Positions 17,074 through 26,021 of a stretch of DNA of 64,000 bases are shown piece after piece. How positions within the stretch are numbered: the first letter of the stretch is position 1; each line of letters opens with the position of its first letter. Source of the stretch: JAJFHI01 sp050633705 (lineage in GTDB: Bacteria; Pseudomonadota; Alphaproteobacteria; Rhizobiales; Hyphomicrobiaceae); contig JBOEGZ010000001.1 in NCBI GenBank assembly GCA_050633705.1, forward strand, positions 124,001 through 188,000. Reading direction: 5' to 3'. A program made the translations under genes and the position numbers. The notes beneath the pieces were generated by a model. That model was not told the DNA's origin. It saw only the letters and a program-made list of their open reading frames with translations, and made no database searches.

Positions 17074-17418
17074 ATCAAGTGTGTTGGACCGCTGAAAACT
17101 GGCCGTAGTGAGGCGACCAGTTTGCCTGGCCGTCGTTTATGGCTGGGGGAGTAATTTTCTTGCATCGAATTTTGTGTTCATATTCGTGCACAAATTTGGG
17201 CAATAGTATCAAAGTGTGAGAGCTAAGTCCCGTGTTAGGCTTGCAATAGTTGGGGATCGGCTGTTTGTATCATGGCTGGGGTATCTTCAATTGGGGCATC
17301 TTTCAGCATACTTGGTGCCTTAAAGGTGACGCAGAGGACAAACACTTGTAATGGGCATTAAAGTTCACGTCGATGGCAGATGAAACGTTGCCATCACTTG
17401 TAACCGGTCAATGAGGAG
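17074..17418. other. Intergenic region, 345 bases, no gene seen
   Basis: The region lies between two divergent small exported proteins and must contain both promoters. A 7-bp dyad (AAACTGG / CCAGTTT) at 17096-17123 has a 14-base loop and no T tract. Nothing else stands out. Confidence 0.4.
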
Positions 17419-17880
17419 ATGATACGTTTGAATATTCAGATTGGTAAACGGTTTGCATTTTTTGTCGGTGCCATTGGTTGGTTCGTTGTTGGCATGGCTT
17501 TGACATCAACAGCAAGGGCGGCTGAAAACGCTAATCTCGAATGCACATTTACCACGGGAATATCTGGCAGTTATGATGATGGCGCGTTTGCCTCTGAAAC
17601 CGCTGCAGCTCTTTCATTCCAGGTGCACGATATTGACGTAAAAAAGCAAACTGCAACTTTGGTCAAGAAAACTGGCGCCAAAGGCAGGCAGGTTCGGATT
17701 GTCCGAGCGATTAATGCCAATCACTTTCTTGAAGTCGTCAATGAAGGTTTTTTGAATATCACGACCATTTACGATGTTGATCCAAAAACAAAGGCGCACC
17801 CAGCTGTGCATTCTCGCCATTTTGGTGTTCTCGGCCAGCCCTTGTTCGCGCAATATGCCGGAACATGTAAAAACCTCTAA
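17419..17880 (+). CDS. Small secreted protein, unknown function
   Basis: The 153-residue product has a signal peptide (hydrophobic 11-29, cleavage near ARA-AEN, residue 35) and a mature domain that appears to be beta-rich, with two cysteines (in NLECTF and YAGTCKNL) that could join the two ends by a disulfide. I do not recognise the family. Start choice is open: AGGAG directly abuts the ATG at 17419, whereas the TTG three codons later (17428) would have ideal 9-base spacing. Either start keeps the signal peptide. Confidence 0.75.
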   Translation: MIRLNIQIGKRFAFFVGAIGWFVVGMALTSTARAAENANLECTFTTGISGSYDDGAFASETAAALSFQVHDIDVKKQTATLVKKTGAKGRQVRIVRAINANHFLEVVNEGFLNITTIYDVDPKTKAHPAVHSRHFGVLGQPLFAQYAGTCKNL

Positions 17881-17905
17881 GCAGCAACTTCGGTCGACTT
17901 ATTGA

Positions 17906-18346
17906 ATGACAATTCATCTCGTAAAATTGTGTGTCGGTGCCCAATCCGTTGAGGATCTTGAGGCGTGGCAAGAATCACGGCTTGCGGAGCGCAAGCGAAA
18001 GGGTCAAAAATCCAAACTCTTCCACACCACCCACCAGACACCCAAACGAGAGGTTGAGTTGCTCGCCGGTGGGTCGCTTTATTGGGTGATCAAAGGCGTC
18101 ATCACTGTGCGCCAAAAACTATTAGCCTTAGAGCAAGGGCAAAAAGACAACGGTGCAAAGTGTTGTCTGTTGGTGCTGGACCCTGAACTGGTGTTGGTGC
18201 GTCCTGTGCCAAGGCGGGCTTTTCAAGGTTGGCGGTATTTGGCGGATGAAGATGCCCCAGAAGATATCACGGGCCTTCGGGCAAAGGGGACGAAGGACAT
18301 GCCGCTTAAAATGCGCCGGGAACTTGCAGAACTGGGACTGTTGTAA
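17906..18346 (+). CDS. DUF1489 family protein
   Basis: This 146-residue cytoplasmic protein matches the alphaproteobacterial DUF1489 family: it starts with THIHLVKLCVG-like sequence (here MTIHLVKLCVGAQSVEDL), and continues with HTTHQTPKREVELLAGGSLYWVIKG, VLDPELVLVRPVPRRAFQGWRYL and a C-terminal LPLKMRRELAELGLL-like end. The family is widespread in alphaproteobacteria and has no known function that I can state. The aminotransferase gene follows closely on the same strand. Confidence 0.88.
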   Translation: MTIHLVKLCVGAQSVEDLEAWQESRLAERKRKGQKSKLFHTTHQTPKREVELLAGGSLYWVIKGVITVRQKLLALEQGQKDNGAKCCLLVLDPELVLVRPVPRRAFQGWRYLADEDAPEDITGLRAKGTKDMPLKMRRELAELGLL

Positions 18347-18402
18347 CTGTGACGTCATCGCGCAAAACCGACAATCACTTAGGATTCACGATCACTGAGG
18401 TC

Positions 18403-19482
18403 ATGGCCAAGATGCCTCATATGGTTGCGTTCATCGGGCCAGAGGCCATTGAACGCGAGCAAGGTCATGCGTTTCAAGCCCGACTTGGCGCCAACGAATC
18501 CGGTTTTGGTCCATCACCGCGCGTGTTGGACGCGATGCGTCAAGCTGTTGGGCAAACCTGGATGTATGGCGATCCTGAAAACTATGACTTGCGCGCGGCC
18601 ATTGCACGCCATCATGGGCTCGCCATCGATCAGGTTGTCGTCGGTGAGGGGATCGACGGTTTGTTAGGTTTGGCCGCCAAGATTGCCATAGAGCCTGGAA
18701 CGGTTGTTGTGACGTCGGACGGCGGATATCCGACATTCAATTTTCATGTACTTGCCAATGGTGGGCGTTTGGTCAAGGTCGCCTATCGTGATGACAAAGA
18801 AGACTTAGAGGCTTTGTTAGAGGCAGCAAGGCGTGAAAAAGCCGGTGTTATTTATGTTGCCAATCCCGACAATCCGATGGGTACGGTTTGGGACCAGAAA
18901 GCAGTCGACGATTTTCTCTCTCAAGTTCCACAGACAACGTTGGTGTTATGGGATGAAGCCTATGCTGATACAGCCGACGCCGGCGTCATAGCGCCGATGG
19001 TTGCTAATCCACCAGCCAATGTCATACGCTTTCGCACATTTTCCAAAGCTTACGGTATGGCGGGCGCGCGGGTTGGCTATGGCGTCGGAGTGTCCGACGT
19101 TGTCAGTTTGCTCAATCGCGTTCGCAATGATTTCGGCATTAACCGGGTCGGACAGATTGGAGCGCTGGCGGCTTTGCAAGATCAAGACTATTTGCATGAC
19201 GTCACAGCCAGGATTGCCAGCGCTCGCCAGCGCTTAAGCGCAATTGCAAAAGACAACAATTTTGTGGCACTTGCCTCGGCGACAAACTTTGTTGCGATCG
19301 ATTGTGGGCGTGATGGGGCTTATGCAATGGCGATTATGCAAGAGGTGCTGTCGCGTGATGTCTTTATTCGCAAACCCTCTGGTGCTGGGATTGATCGCTG
19401 TATTCGCGTCAGTGTTGGGCCAGATGAAGACTTGGAGATGTTTGCCCAGGCGCTGCGTGATGCGATCGGTGCCGTCGGATAG
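18403..19482 (+). CDS. Class I/II PLP-dependent aminotransferase (histidinol-phosphate aminotransferase-like)
   Basis: The enzyme (359 residues from this start) has the fold-type I pattern: ARLGANESGFGPSP near the start, YGDPENYDLRAAIARHHG, YVANPDNPMGT, VLWDEAYAD (aspartate binding the pyridine nitrogen) and FRTFSKAYGMAGARVGYG, in which the lysine (Lys215) forms the Schiff base with pyridoxal phosphate. It resembles HisC-like enzymes, but paralogues of this type exist beside true HisC in alphaproteobacteria and act on other amino acids, so I give no symbol. A GTG at 18349, 2 bases after the DUF1489 stop, would add 18 residues; the ATG at 18403 fits conserved sequence better. Confidence 0.88.
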   Translation: MAKMPHMVAFIGPEAIEREQGHAFQARLGANESGFGPSPRVLDAMRQAVGQTWMYGDPENYDLRAAIARHHGLAIDQVVVGEGIDGLLGLAAKIAIEPGTVVVTSDGGYPTFNFHVLANGGRLVKVAYRDDKEDLEALLEAARREKAGVIYVANPDNPMGTVWDQKAVDDFLSQVPQTTLVLWDEAYADTADAGVIAPMVANPPANVIRFRTFSKAYGMAGARVGYGVGVSDVVSLLNRVRNDFGINRVGQIGALAALQDQDYLHDVTARIASARQRLSAIAKDNNFVALASATNFVAIDCGRDGAYAMAIMQEVLSRDVFIRKPSGAGIDRCIRVSVGPDEDLEMFAQALRDAIGAVG

Positions 19483-19491
19483 GTCGAGAGC

Positions 19492-20436
19492 TTAAGTCTT
19501 GGGCCAGGTTTTCAAACTGCTGGGTTTAAAACGCCATTCCGGTGTGATGAGGTCGCCATCGAATGCCGCGTTATACCAAGGCGAGCCGTTCGCGTTGGAT
19601 GGGTTCTTTAAAACGTGGATATCTTGTGCTGGCATAAAACTTTGCAGCAAAAGAAAACGTCTTTCGCCCGTTTGTGGATTGTAAACAACATCGCCAACCA
19701 GCACCGCATGTCCGGGAAAGCCACCTTTGATGAAAACATCGCCGGAGCGAAGCTTGGCCAACGCAACTGGTTTTAATTCCTTGGCGAGTGAGTATGTGCC
19801 TGCATAAGCAAAAATTTGAATCATGTAGCGGCGAAACGATTTGTAACTGGCATCAGGTCTGGCGCGCCGTCGCCACCTTTTGCCAGATTCAGAAGGTCGG
19901 TCTCCGCGTGCCCAACGCGAAAAAGCAACATGACCGCCACCGGTGTAATTAAAGCCAATGTCAGATTTGCGTTTCTTACTCCAAAGATATTCCGCTCTTA
20001 GCCGCATCACCGCGTCGGCGCATTGTTGAAGATCTCGTTTGCCAACATCAATATCGACAACACCAACATGGGCATCCTGGCGCCATTTTTTTGCTCCGGT
20101 GTGGAGCATGACGGGAGCGCCGGCCGGCTTCATTGGAAGGCCGCGCAACCAGGCAGCAAAGCTGTCCTCACCAACCGGCAGTCGTTGAAACCCGATTGGT
20201 GGGGGAATTTGTTGGGACAAGGCCTCGAACGACGATTGTGGTGACGACGTTGTTTGTGCTGCCCGCCATGGATAACGTGTCTGTCCAGCGACTGCATTTG
20301 ATGCGCCAATAAGTCCAACGACAATTAAGATTGTGAGGTGCGTGAGCATAACGAGCGCTGGCAAGCGGCTCACGGGTGCGGGCCGCAATTTTCGTTCGCT
20401 GCGGTGCGAGGTTTCGAAGGCTGAGAGAAAGTGCAT
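19492..20436 (-). CDS. DUF4846 family exported protein
   Basis: The protein (314 residues) has a basic N-terminal stretch and one hydrophobic segment (about 30-48, ending SNAVA-GQT) that looks like a signal peptide. The mature part matches DUF4846: GFQRLPVGEDSFAAWLRGLP, HVGVVDIDVGKRDLQQCADAVMRLRAEYLW, FNYTGGGHVAFSRWA, GDVFIKGGFPGHAVLVGDV and FLLLQSFMPAQDIHVLKNP. The family is often lipoprotein or periplasmic and has no established function. The frame continues upstream to 20745 into the divergent lipoprotein gene, so I use the ATG at 20436. Confidence 0.86.
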   Translation of the reverse strand: MHFLSAFETSHRSERKLRPAPVSRLPALVMLTHLTILIVVGLIGASNAVAGQTRYPWRAAQTTSSPQSSFEALSQQIPPPIGFQRLPVGEDSFAAWLRGLPMKPAGAPVMLHTGAKKWRQDAHVGVVDIDVGKRDLQQCADAVMRLRAEYLWSKKRKSDIGFNYTGGGHVAFSRWARGDRPSESGKRWRRRARPDASYKSFRRYMIQIFAYAGTYSLAKELKPVALAKLRSGDVFIKGGFPGHAVLVGDVVYNPQTGERRFLLLQSFMPAQDIHVLKNPSNANGSPWYNAAFDGDLITPEWRFKPSSLKTWPKT

Positions 20437-20591
20437 GTGATCTCGTCGGTGTTGAAAGATTGGGCATAAAAACAGCGACTTTCGGCGAATTTTTGATGTG
20501 ATTTGGACGAATGGTATGTGGGTGAGCGGATGAATTGTCTTGAGGCCCTGTAATTTAAGGGATACGGGTCGGGAGTAGGAAGGGGAATCAA

Positions 20592-21029
20592 ATGTCACTG
20601 CGGTTGATGGTTTGGTGTTTGCCATTGGTGTTGTTGTGCAGCGGTTGCGCAACAATCGTCGAGGGAACGGATCAAGTGGTTGCAATAAAATCGAATCCGG
20701 ACGGCGCAAAATGTGATTTGCGTCGCGATGGTCAGGCACTGGCAACTGTTGAAAAAACTCCTGAGCACGTAACGGTTAGCAAAAGTAAAAACGACATACA
20801 TGTCACGTGCAACAAGGATGGCATTGGTGAGACTACGGCTGTCTTGCGGTCATCAATCAATCCGATGGTTGGTGGTAATTTACTCATTGGTGGCGTGATT
20901 GGTGGTGCCGTTGATGCCGCATCCGGGGCAATGAACGAGTATCCAAAAGAGTTCAATGTCGTGTTTCCGCGCGATAGCGGCACAACTCCGGCTTCGAGAC
21001 CGAAACCAGAAGGACCTCCAGTAAGTTAG
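20592..21029 (+). CDS. Small lipoprotein, unknown function
   Basis: This 145-residue protein has a lipoprotein signal peptide with lipobox CSGC (modified cysteine at 19). After it comes a short beta domain (VVAIKSNPDGAKCDLRRDG, HVTVSKSKNDIHVTCNKDG) resembling PEGA-like surface domains, then a glycine-rich hydrophobic segment (GGNLLIGGVIGGAVDAASGAMNEY). This combination is common in small proteobacterial lipoproteins called translation initiation factor 2-like or PEGA-like by annotation pipelines; the function is unknown. A strong GGAAGGGGA element precedes the ATG. Confidence 0.85.
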   Translation: MSLRLMVWCLPLVLLCSGCATIVEGTDQVVAIKSNPDGAKCDLRRDGQALATVEKTPEHVTVSKSKNDIHVTCNKDGIGETTAVLRSSINPMVGGNLLIGGVIGGAVDAASGAMNEYPKEFNVVFPRDSGTTPASRPKPEGPPVS

Positions 21030-21912
21030 GCTCTCTCATATTTAAATAGTAATTTCTGTTTTGCTGCCTGATGGTTCAGTCGATTGCGTGGCTTTTTGCC
21101 CGGTCGAGGCTTCAGTGTAGCGTTCTTATTGAAATTCGAATTCTGCGAAGCGTTCCGCTGGCGACTCCCTAAATCGATGTAGCGTCGGTCCACCTAGCCA
21201 TACCCACACATGATAAAACCCGGTTAGCTCTTTAGGCCAACCGGGCTTTGTGCAGGAAACGTCATCTTTTTGTTTGTCGGAGATGGCTGTTGGACCATTG
21301 GGGTCACCATCATAGGAGCTTTGACGTCTGGGGCGCGTAATCGCAGCTCCCTGCAAAGACCGGGGGTGACAGGTTATGATCGCGGCTGCTTGTTTCTCCC
21401 TTGGTGATGACGTGCGCTGACACTGTCAGTGATGACGCGGATCCGAACCGAGACTTACAAATCTGACGCCCAACCTTTACTTTTTTCTTCACCTTGGTAT
21501 CAGGTAAATTATAAGTAAGAGAAAGTATTCAGGTCCTTTCAAAACCCGAAAAATCAGAATCGGAAAGTTTCCGATAAGACACGCGTTGCAATTTCAAATT
21601 TTCTATTTCTGCCACAGTCTTGTTGAACTGTATTCAGCAAGTTTATGACAGCGATACATCTGCTGGCGGACCCATTTTTTTAGACCTCCTTTGCATTTGT
21701 ACTTGTAGTGTGCGCCTGGACTTTCAAACTGTCAATGCTCTTTTGGCGCAATTTTTTTTAAGCTGGCGTCGACAGCTTGCGTGCAGCGCGATATCCGCAG
21801 TCGATTTTTTGTGTTTGGTTAACCAAATGCAAATCTCGCATTTCTATTGTTTTCAAACTCTTGAACGTACTGCGCTGTGCGGTTGGCAAGCGGGTCTCGA
21901 GCGGGGTTGATT
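21030..21912. other. Long gene-poor intergenic stretch, 883 bases
   Basis: This is the longest stretch without a convincing gene. It is more AT-rich than its surroundings. A 7-bp hairpin (CCCGGTT / AACCGGG) lies at 21219-21245; on the minus strand it is followed by TTTTATC and might be a weak terminator. A short palindrome CTGACA-C-TGTCAG lies near 21419-21431. Short reading frames exist on both strands (one of 76 codons at 21126-21356, minus, with a TTG start) but none has a clear ribosome binding site or recognisable sequence. A small RNA is possible but unsupported. Confidence 0.4.
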
Positions 21913-22218
21913 GTGCGGGCGGTTTTAGAATTCTTTTCAGTTCTGGCGCTTGGCTTGATTGCGGCGATCGTCGTTGCAACAAGTGTGTCGAGCCCTGCCT
22001 TGCAACAGGCCGTTGGCGGGAGTGTCGATGCGGCCTTTAAGCTCGATTATCCATCGTTGGTGCTGGGGCTGGTGCTTGGGTCACTGATGGCAACACTGGC
22101 GCGCATTGGCTGGGCCGATCTGCCGTGGCGGATTGCCAATTGGCTGGTTGCAAATTCGCTTAATTTCGTTGTCTTTGCTTGCGGTGTCATCTGTGCCGCC
22201 GTCATCATCATGTATTAA
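21913..22218 (+). CDS. Small membrane protein, unknown function
   Basis: The 101-residue product is nearly all hydrophobic: helices at about 4-27, 42-60 and 76-98, joined by short loops. I recognise no family. The start is uncertain: a GTG at 21913 and a TTG at 21907 both follow the G-rich sequence GAGCGGGG; the GTG has the better spacing. It converges with glnA, and the hairpin between them may serve both. Confidence 0.6.
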   Translation: MRAVLEFFSVLALGLIAAIVVATSVSSPALQQAVGGSVDAAFKLDYPSLVLGLVLGSLMATLARIGWADLPWRIANWLVANSLNFVVFACGVICAAVIIMY

Positions 22219-22221
22219 TGC

Positions 22222-22256
22222 AAAAAAGCCCGGAGCTTGCCAGCTCCAGGCTTTCT
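22222..22256 (-). terminator. Rho-independent terminator of glnA, possibly bidirectional
   Basis: A 13-bp stem with one mismatch (22225-22237 against 22242-22254) has a 4-base loop. Read on the minus strand it ends in six T residues just after glnA; on the plus strand the T tract is broken. Confidence 0.85.
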
Positions 22257-22279
22257 TTCAATTGTGCTTTGTCCGTCGA

Positions 22280-23689
22280 CTAGACGGAGTAGTACATATC
22301 GAATTCCACTGGGTGTGGTGTGATTTCGTAGCGCATGTTTTCTTCCATACGCAATTCGATGTAAGCCGAGATCATCTCGTCAGTCATCACGCCACCGGCT
22401 TTCAAGAATTCGCGATCCTTGTCGAGGCTTTCGAGAGCTTCGCGTAAAGAGCCAGCAACGGTTGGGATCTGAGACAGCTCTTCGGCTGGCAGATCGTACA
22501 AGTTCTTGTCCATGGCTTCGCCTGGATCCAGCTTGTTGGTGATGCCATCGAGACCAGCCATCAACATCGCTGTGAATGCGAGGTATGGGTTGGCAGATGG
22601 ATCTGGGAAGCGAACTTCGAAACGTTTTGCTTTTGGACTTGTCACATGCGGAATGCGGCAAGAAGCGGAACGGTTTCTTGAAGAGTAAGCCAAAAGCACT
22701 GGCGCTTCGTAGCCTGGAACCAAACGCTTGTAGGAGTTGGTTGATGGGTTTGTGAAGGCGTTCAGAGCCTTCGCGTGCTTCAAGATGCCTGCAATGTAAT
22801 GCAGGGCAGTGTCGGAAAGGCCGGCATATTTGTCACCCGCAAATACAGGGGTTGAGCCGTTCCAAATCGACTGGTGAACGTGCATACCAGAGCCGTTGTC
22901 GCCAAATACAGGTTTTGGCATGAAGGTCGCCGACTTGCCGTAAGCCTGGGCGACGGAGTGAACAACGTACTTGTAGATTTGTAGTTGGTCGGCGCTTTGG
23001 ATCAATGGGGCGAATTTGATGCCAAGTTCGTGCTGGGCTGCGGCAACTTCGTGGTGATGCTTTTCAACCGTCACACCCATCTCGGCCATGACAGACAGCA
23101 TCTCAGAGCGGATATCTTGTGCGCTGTCGATTGGCGGAACTGGGAAGTAGCCACCTTTCATGCGTGGCCGGTGGCCAAGGTTGCCCATCTCATATTCTGT
23201 GCTTGAGTTTACGGGTAACTCGGAGGAGTCGACTTGGAAGCCTGTGCTGTAAGGGTCGGCTTCGAATTTTACATCATCAAAAATGAAAAACTCGGCCTCT
23301 GGCCCAAAGAACACCTGGTCGCCGACGCCCAATGAACTCATGTAAGCTTCAGCTTTTTTCGCGATCGAACGAGGGTCGCGTTCGTAAGCGGCACCTGTTG
23401 ATGGCTCGAGCACGTCGCAGAACAACGCCAATGTTGTTTGCGCGAAGAATGGGTCAATGTGTGCCGAGGATGGGTCGGCCATCAGCATCATGTCCGATGC
23501 TTCAATGCTTTTCCAGCCAGCGATGGAAGAACCATCAAATGCGTATCCGTCTGTAAACAGAGACTCGTCAACACAACTCACGTCCGCGGTGACGTGTTGC
23601 ATTTTGCCTCTGGTGTCTGTGAAACGCAGATCGACAAACTTGACGTCCTTGTCTTTGAGCATTTGGACGACATCACTAGGAGTTTTCAT
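22280..23689 (-). CDS. glnA: Glutamine synthetase, type I (GSI-beta)
   Basis: The 469-residue enzyme makes glutamine from glutamate, ammonia and ATP and is the main ammonia-assimilating step. Conserved signatures are visible: FDGSSIAGWKSIEASDM, FFGPEAEFFIFDD, GSGMHVHQSIWNG, and NPYLAFTAML. The adenylylation site is intact in NLYDLP (Tyr398), so activity should be controlled by GlnE together with PII. The length equals that of the E. coli enzyme. The ATG at 23689 has a clear AAGGGAA element. It lies 79 bases downstream of glnB, the standard alphaproteobacterial glnBA operon. Confidence 0.98.
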   Translation of the reverse strand: MKTPSDVVQMLKDKDVKFVDLRFTDTRGKMQHVTADVSCVDESLFTDGYAFDGSSIAGWKSIEASDMMLMADPSSAHIDPFFAQTTLALFCDVLEPSTGAAYERDPRSIAKKAEAYMSSLGVGDQVFFGPEAEFFIFDDVKFEADPYSTGFQVDSSELPVNSSTEYEMGNLGHRPRMKGGYFPVPPIDSAQDIRSEMLSVMAEMGVTVEKHHHEVAAAQHELGIKFAPLIQSADQLQIYKYVVHSVAQAYGKSATFMPKPVFGDNGSGMHVHQSIWNGSTPVFAGDKYAGLSDTALHYIAGILKHAKALNAFTNPSTNSYKRLVPGYEAPVLLAYSSRNRSASCRIPHVTSPKAKRFEVRFPDPSANPYLAFTAMLMAGLDGITNKLDPGEAMDKNLYDLPAEELSQIPTVAGSLREALESLDKDREFLKAGGVMTDEMISAYIELRMEENMRYEITPHPVEFDMYYSV

Positions 23690-23768
23690 AAGAGTTCCCT
23701 TGTATTACGTACGACAATTTTGTTGTTGTGAATTATCAATCAAGTGGGCGCGTTGCCCACTCGATGAA

Positions 23769-24107
23769 TTACACAGCTTCCGCGCCCGTTTCCCCCGTGC
23801 GGATCCGGATCACGTCTTCTACAGAGGTGATGAAAATCTTTCCATCACCAATACGCCCGGTTTGGGCAGCTTTCTGAATTGCTTCGAGAGCCTTGTCCGC
23901 CATATCGTCGGACAGAACAATCTCCACTTTCACTTTCGGTAAAAAGTCCACGACATATTCAGCGCCTCGGTAAAGTTCCGTATGGCCTTTTTGGCGGCCG
24001 AACCCTTTGGCCTCAATGACAGTGATGCCTTGAAGACCGATATCTTGAAGCGCCTCCTTAACTTCATCGAGTTTGAAAGGTTTTATGATCGCTTCGATTT
24101 TCTTCAT
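23769..24107 (-). CDS. glnB: Nitrogen regulatory protein PII
   Basis: The 112-residue PII protein begins MKKIEAIIKPFKLDEVKEAL and carries the T-loop with Tyr51 (YRGAEYVVDF), the uridylylation site, and the C-terminal signature GDGKIFITSVEDVIRIRTGE. PII senses 2-oxoglutarate and ATP/ADP and controls NtrB, GlnE and other targets. The gene order glnB-glnA identifies it as GlnB rather than the amtB-linked GlnK. I start at the ATG at 24107; the frame extends 28 codons further upstream without similarity to the family. Confidence 0.97.
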   Translation of the reverse strand: MKKIEAIIKPFKLDEVKEALQDIGLQGITVIEAKGFGRQKGHTELYRGAEYVVDFLPKVKVEIVLSDDMADKALEAIQKAAQTGRIGDGKIFITSVEDVIRIRTGETGAEAV

Positions 24108-24277
24108 GTCGCCGTTGTGCCTCCGACATTGGTGATTGGTTTTGGCCTTAGCTTGGACCAGCCAGCATTTCCCGAGCCCAGCTACTAGCACAGCCTATGC
24201 CAATTGGTGAACAAATCATTTAATTCAATAAAATCAACAAGATGTGTTAAAGTTGGGAGAAAATTGCGGCCTCTTGC

Positions 24278-24304
24278 GCGAAGGTTGTGCCTAAAAATTA
24301 GGCA
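24278..24304 (-). promoter_or_regulatory. Candidate sigma-54-like promoter and NtrC-like dyad upstream of glnB
   Basis: On the minus strand GGCAC (GG at 24291-24290) is followed by 10 bases and GC (24279-24278), the -24/-12 spacing of sigma-54 promoters, with a poor -12 element. A perfect dyad with 7-base arms and a 3-base centre (TGCCTAA-AAA-TTAGGCA, 24288-24304) overlaps it; this is the 7-3-7 geometry of NtrC sites, but the arms match the NtrC consensus only in part. It is about 170 bases before glnB and about 130 before the divergent nnr gene. Confidence 0.4.
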
Positions 24305-24430
24305 TGAAGATTAATTGTTGGTCACAGGGAGCCTCAATTTTCGGCAAATGACTTTGCTTTGCATCACGTCCCACGTTGCCGGATTGGGCTAACTTGAGAA
24401 GGTCATAAGCCTAAGTGTTGCAGAGGACCG

Positions 24431-25981
24431 ATGAGCGAAAGTCATAAATTGCCGTCAACAGGTTTGGAGTTGATGACCAATGTTGAGATGGGTCGGGCTG
24501 ATCAGTTAGCGGCCACGAAGTTCGACGTTTGCGGTCAGTTCCTGATGGAAAACGCTGGATGCGTGGTTGCCGATTGCGCTGAAACATTGATTGCTCCGGC
24601 AGATCGCATTTGTGTCTTATGTGGTCCAGGCAACAATGGTGGTGACGGTTTTGTGGCCGCCCGATTGCTCCTGGATCGAGGCTACCACGTGCAGTTGGCT
24701 CTGCTGGGTGATCGTGAAAATTTGACCAGCGATGCGGCGGCAATGGCGCCCCGTTGGCGTGGAAAAACGCATCGTTGTGATACGAGCTTTCTGCAAAGCG
24801 ACGCCTTCCAAGCCAGCGATCTGCTCATCGATGGCTTGTTTGGTGCCGGGCTTGGGCGTGCTTTTGATCAAGCCACTGATGCCATCGTGGCGGGCGTTAA
24901 TCAACATCGCGCACCGGTGTTGAGCATTGACGTTCCAAGCGGTGTCAATGGCAGCACCGGTTACGCGTTGCCCAATGCCATTGTGGCAACCAAGACAGTG
25001 ACGTTTTTTCGCTTAAAGCCAGGACATCTGTTGCTGCCCGGTCGCGATCTTTGCGGGCAAACTGTCGTCCGCAATATTGGTATTCCCGCCAGAGTGCTGG
25101 AAGACATTCCGGTTGCGGCGTTTGTAAATGCGCCGCAACTTTGGGCGGATGAATTTCCCGTTCTTGGTCGCCCCGCACACAAGTATCATCGTGGACATAG
25201 CGTTGTCGTTTCTGGTGGCGCCGCCAACACAGGTGCCGCGCGTTTGGCGGCGCGCGGTGCATTGCGCGTCGGTTCCGGCTTGGTGACCGTTGCCAGTCCA
25301 CGATCAGCCGTTCTTGTTAACGCAGCGTCTCTGACAGCCATCATGGTCGAGGGTTTCGAGCCCCCTGATGGTTTGGCAGATGTGTTGTCAGATCCTCGAT
25401 GCAACGCCATTTTGATTGGCCCGGGCGCCGGCGTTGGGGCCAAAACCCGTGCGATGGTGAAACATGTGCTCGCCAGTCCCGTTGCCAATGTTGTTTTGGA
25501 TGCTGATGCCTTGACCTCTTTTGAGCAGGAGCCAGACGTTTTGTTTGCAATGATCAAAGCGCGCAAACGTCAAACGGTTTTGACACCACACGCAGGCGAG
25601 TTTTCTCGGTTGTTTCCTACAACACAAGTTGATGACATTGATGCATCAAGCAAATTGCAACAGGCGCGGGGCGCTGCGCAAAAGAGTGGGGCTGTCATTG
25701 TTTTGAAAGGCGCAGATACAGTGATCGCCGCGCCAGATGGAAAGGCTGCAATAAATTCCAACGCACCGGCTTGGCTGGCGACAGCAGGTTCAGGCGATGT
25801 GCTGGCCGGTTTTATAACCGGATTGTTGGCGCAAGGTATGCCGGCGTGGAAAGCTGGCGCGGCCGGTGTTTGGCTGCACGGCGCGGCAGCAAATGCGTTT
25901 GGCGTGGGGTTGATCGCAGAAGATTTGCCAGAGATCTTACCGCAAGTTTTAAGTGCGAACAGCGCTTTGCTTGCGAAGTAA
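24431..25981 (+). CDS. nnr: Bifunctional NAD(P)HX epimerase / ADP-dependent NAD(P)HX dehydratase
   Basis: The 516-residue fusion repairs damaged, hydrated NAD(P)H. The N-terminal YjeF-N epimerase domain (about 10-215) has LCGPGNNGGDGFVAARLL and SIDVPSGVNGSTG. The C-terminal dehydratase domain (about 230-510) has the ribokinase-like fold with HKYHRGHSVVVSGG, ILIGPGAGVG, VLDADALT, VLTPHAGEFSRLF and TAGSGDVLAGFITGLL. The epimerase interconverts R and S forms; the dehydratase restores the cofactor using ADP. The ATG at 24431 follows an AGAGGA element. Adjacency to glnB is common in alphaproteobacteria. Confidence 0.96.
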   Translation: MSESHKLPSTGLELMTNVEMGRADQLAATKFDVCGQFLMENAGCVVADCAETLIAPADRICVLCGPGNNGGDGFVAARLLLDRGYHVQLALLGDRENLTSDAAAMAPRWRGKTHRCDTSFLQSDAFQASDLLIDGLFGAGLGRAFDQATDAIVAGVNQHRAPVLSIDVPSGVNGSTGYALPNAIVATKTVTFFRLKPGHLLLPGRDLCGQTVVRNIGIPARVLEDIPVAAFVNAPQLWADEFPVLGRPAHKYHRGHSVVVSGGAANTGAARLAARGALRVGSGLVTVASPRSAVLVNAASLTAIMVEGFEPPDGLADVLSDPRCNAILIGPGAGVGAKTRAMVKHVLASPVANVVLDADALTSFEQEPDVLFAMIKARKRQTVLTPHAGEFSRLFPTTQVDDIDASSKLQQARGAAQKSGAVIVLKGADTVIAAPDGKAAINSNAPAWLATAGSGDVLAGFITGLLAQGMPAWKAGAAGVWLHGAAANAFGVGLIAEDLPEILPQVLSANSALLAK

Positions 25982-26021
25982 ATTCGTCTTGGCGATCTTC
26001 GGTTGTGCCGGTCACAATTTG

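Noticed and set aside
21126..21356. Minus-strand frame of 76 codons in the long gene-poor stretch
   Set aside because: TTG start, no clear family, no signal peptide; kept only as part of the intergenic description.
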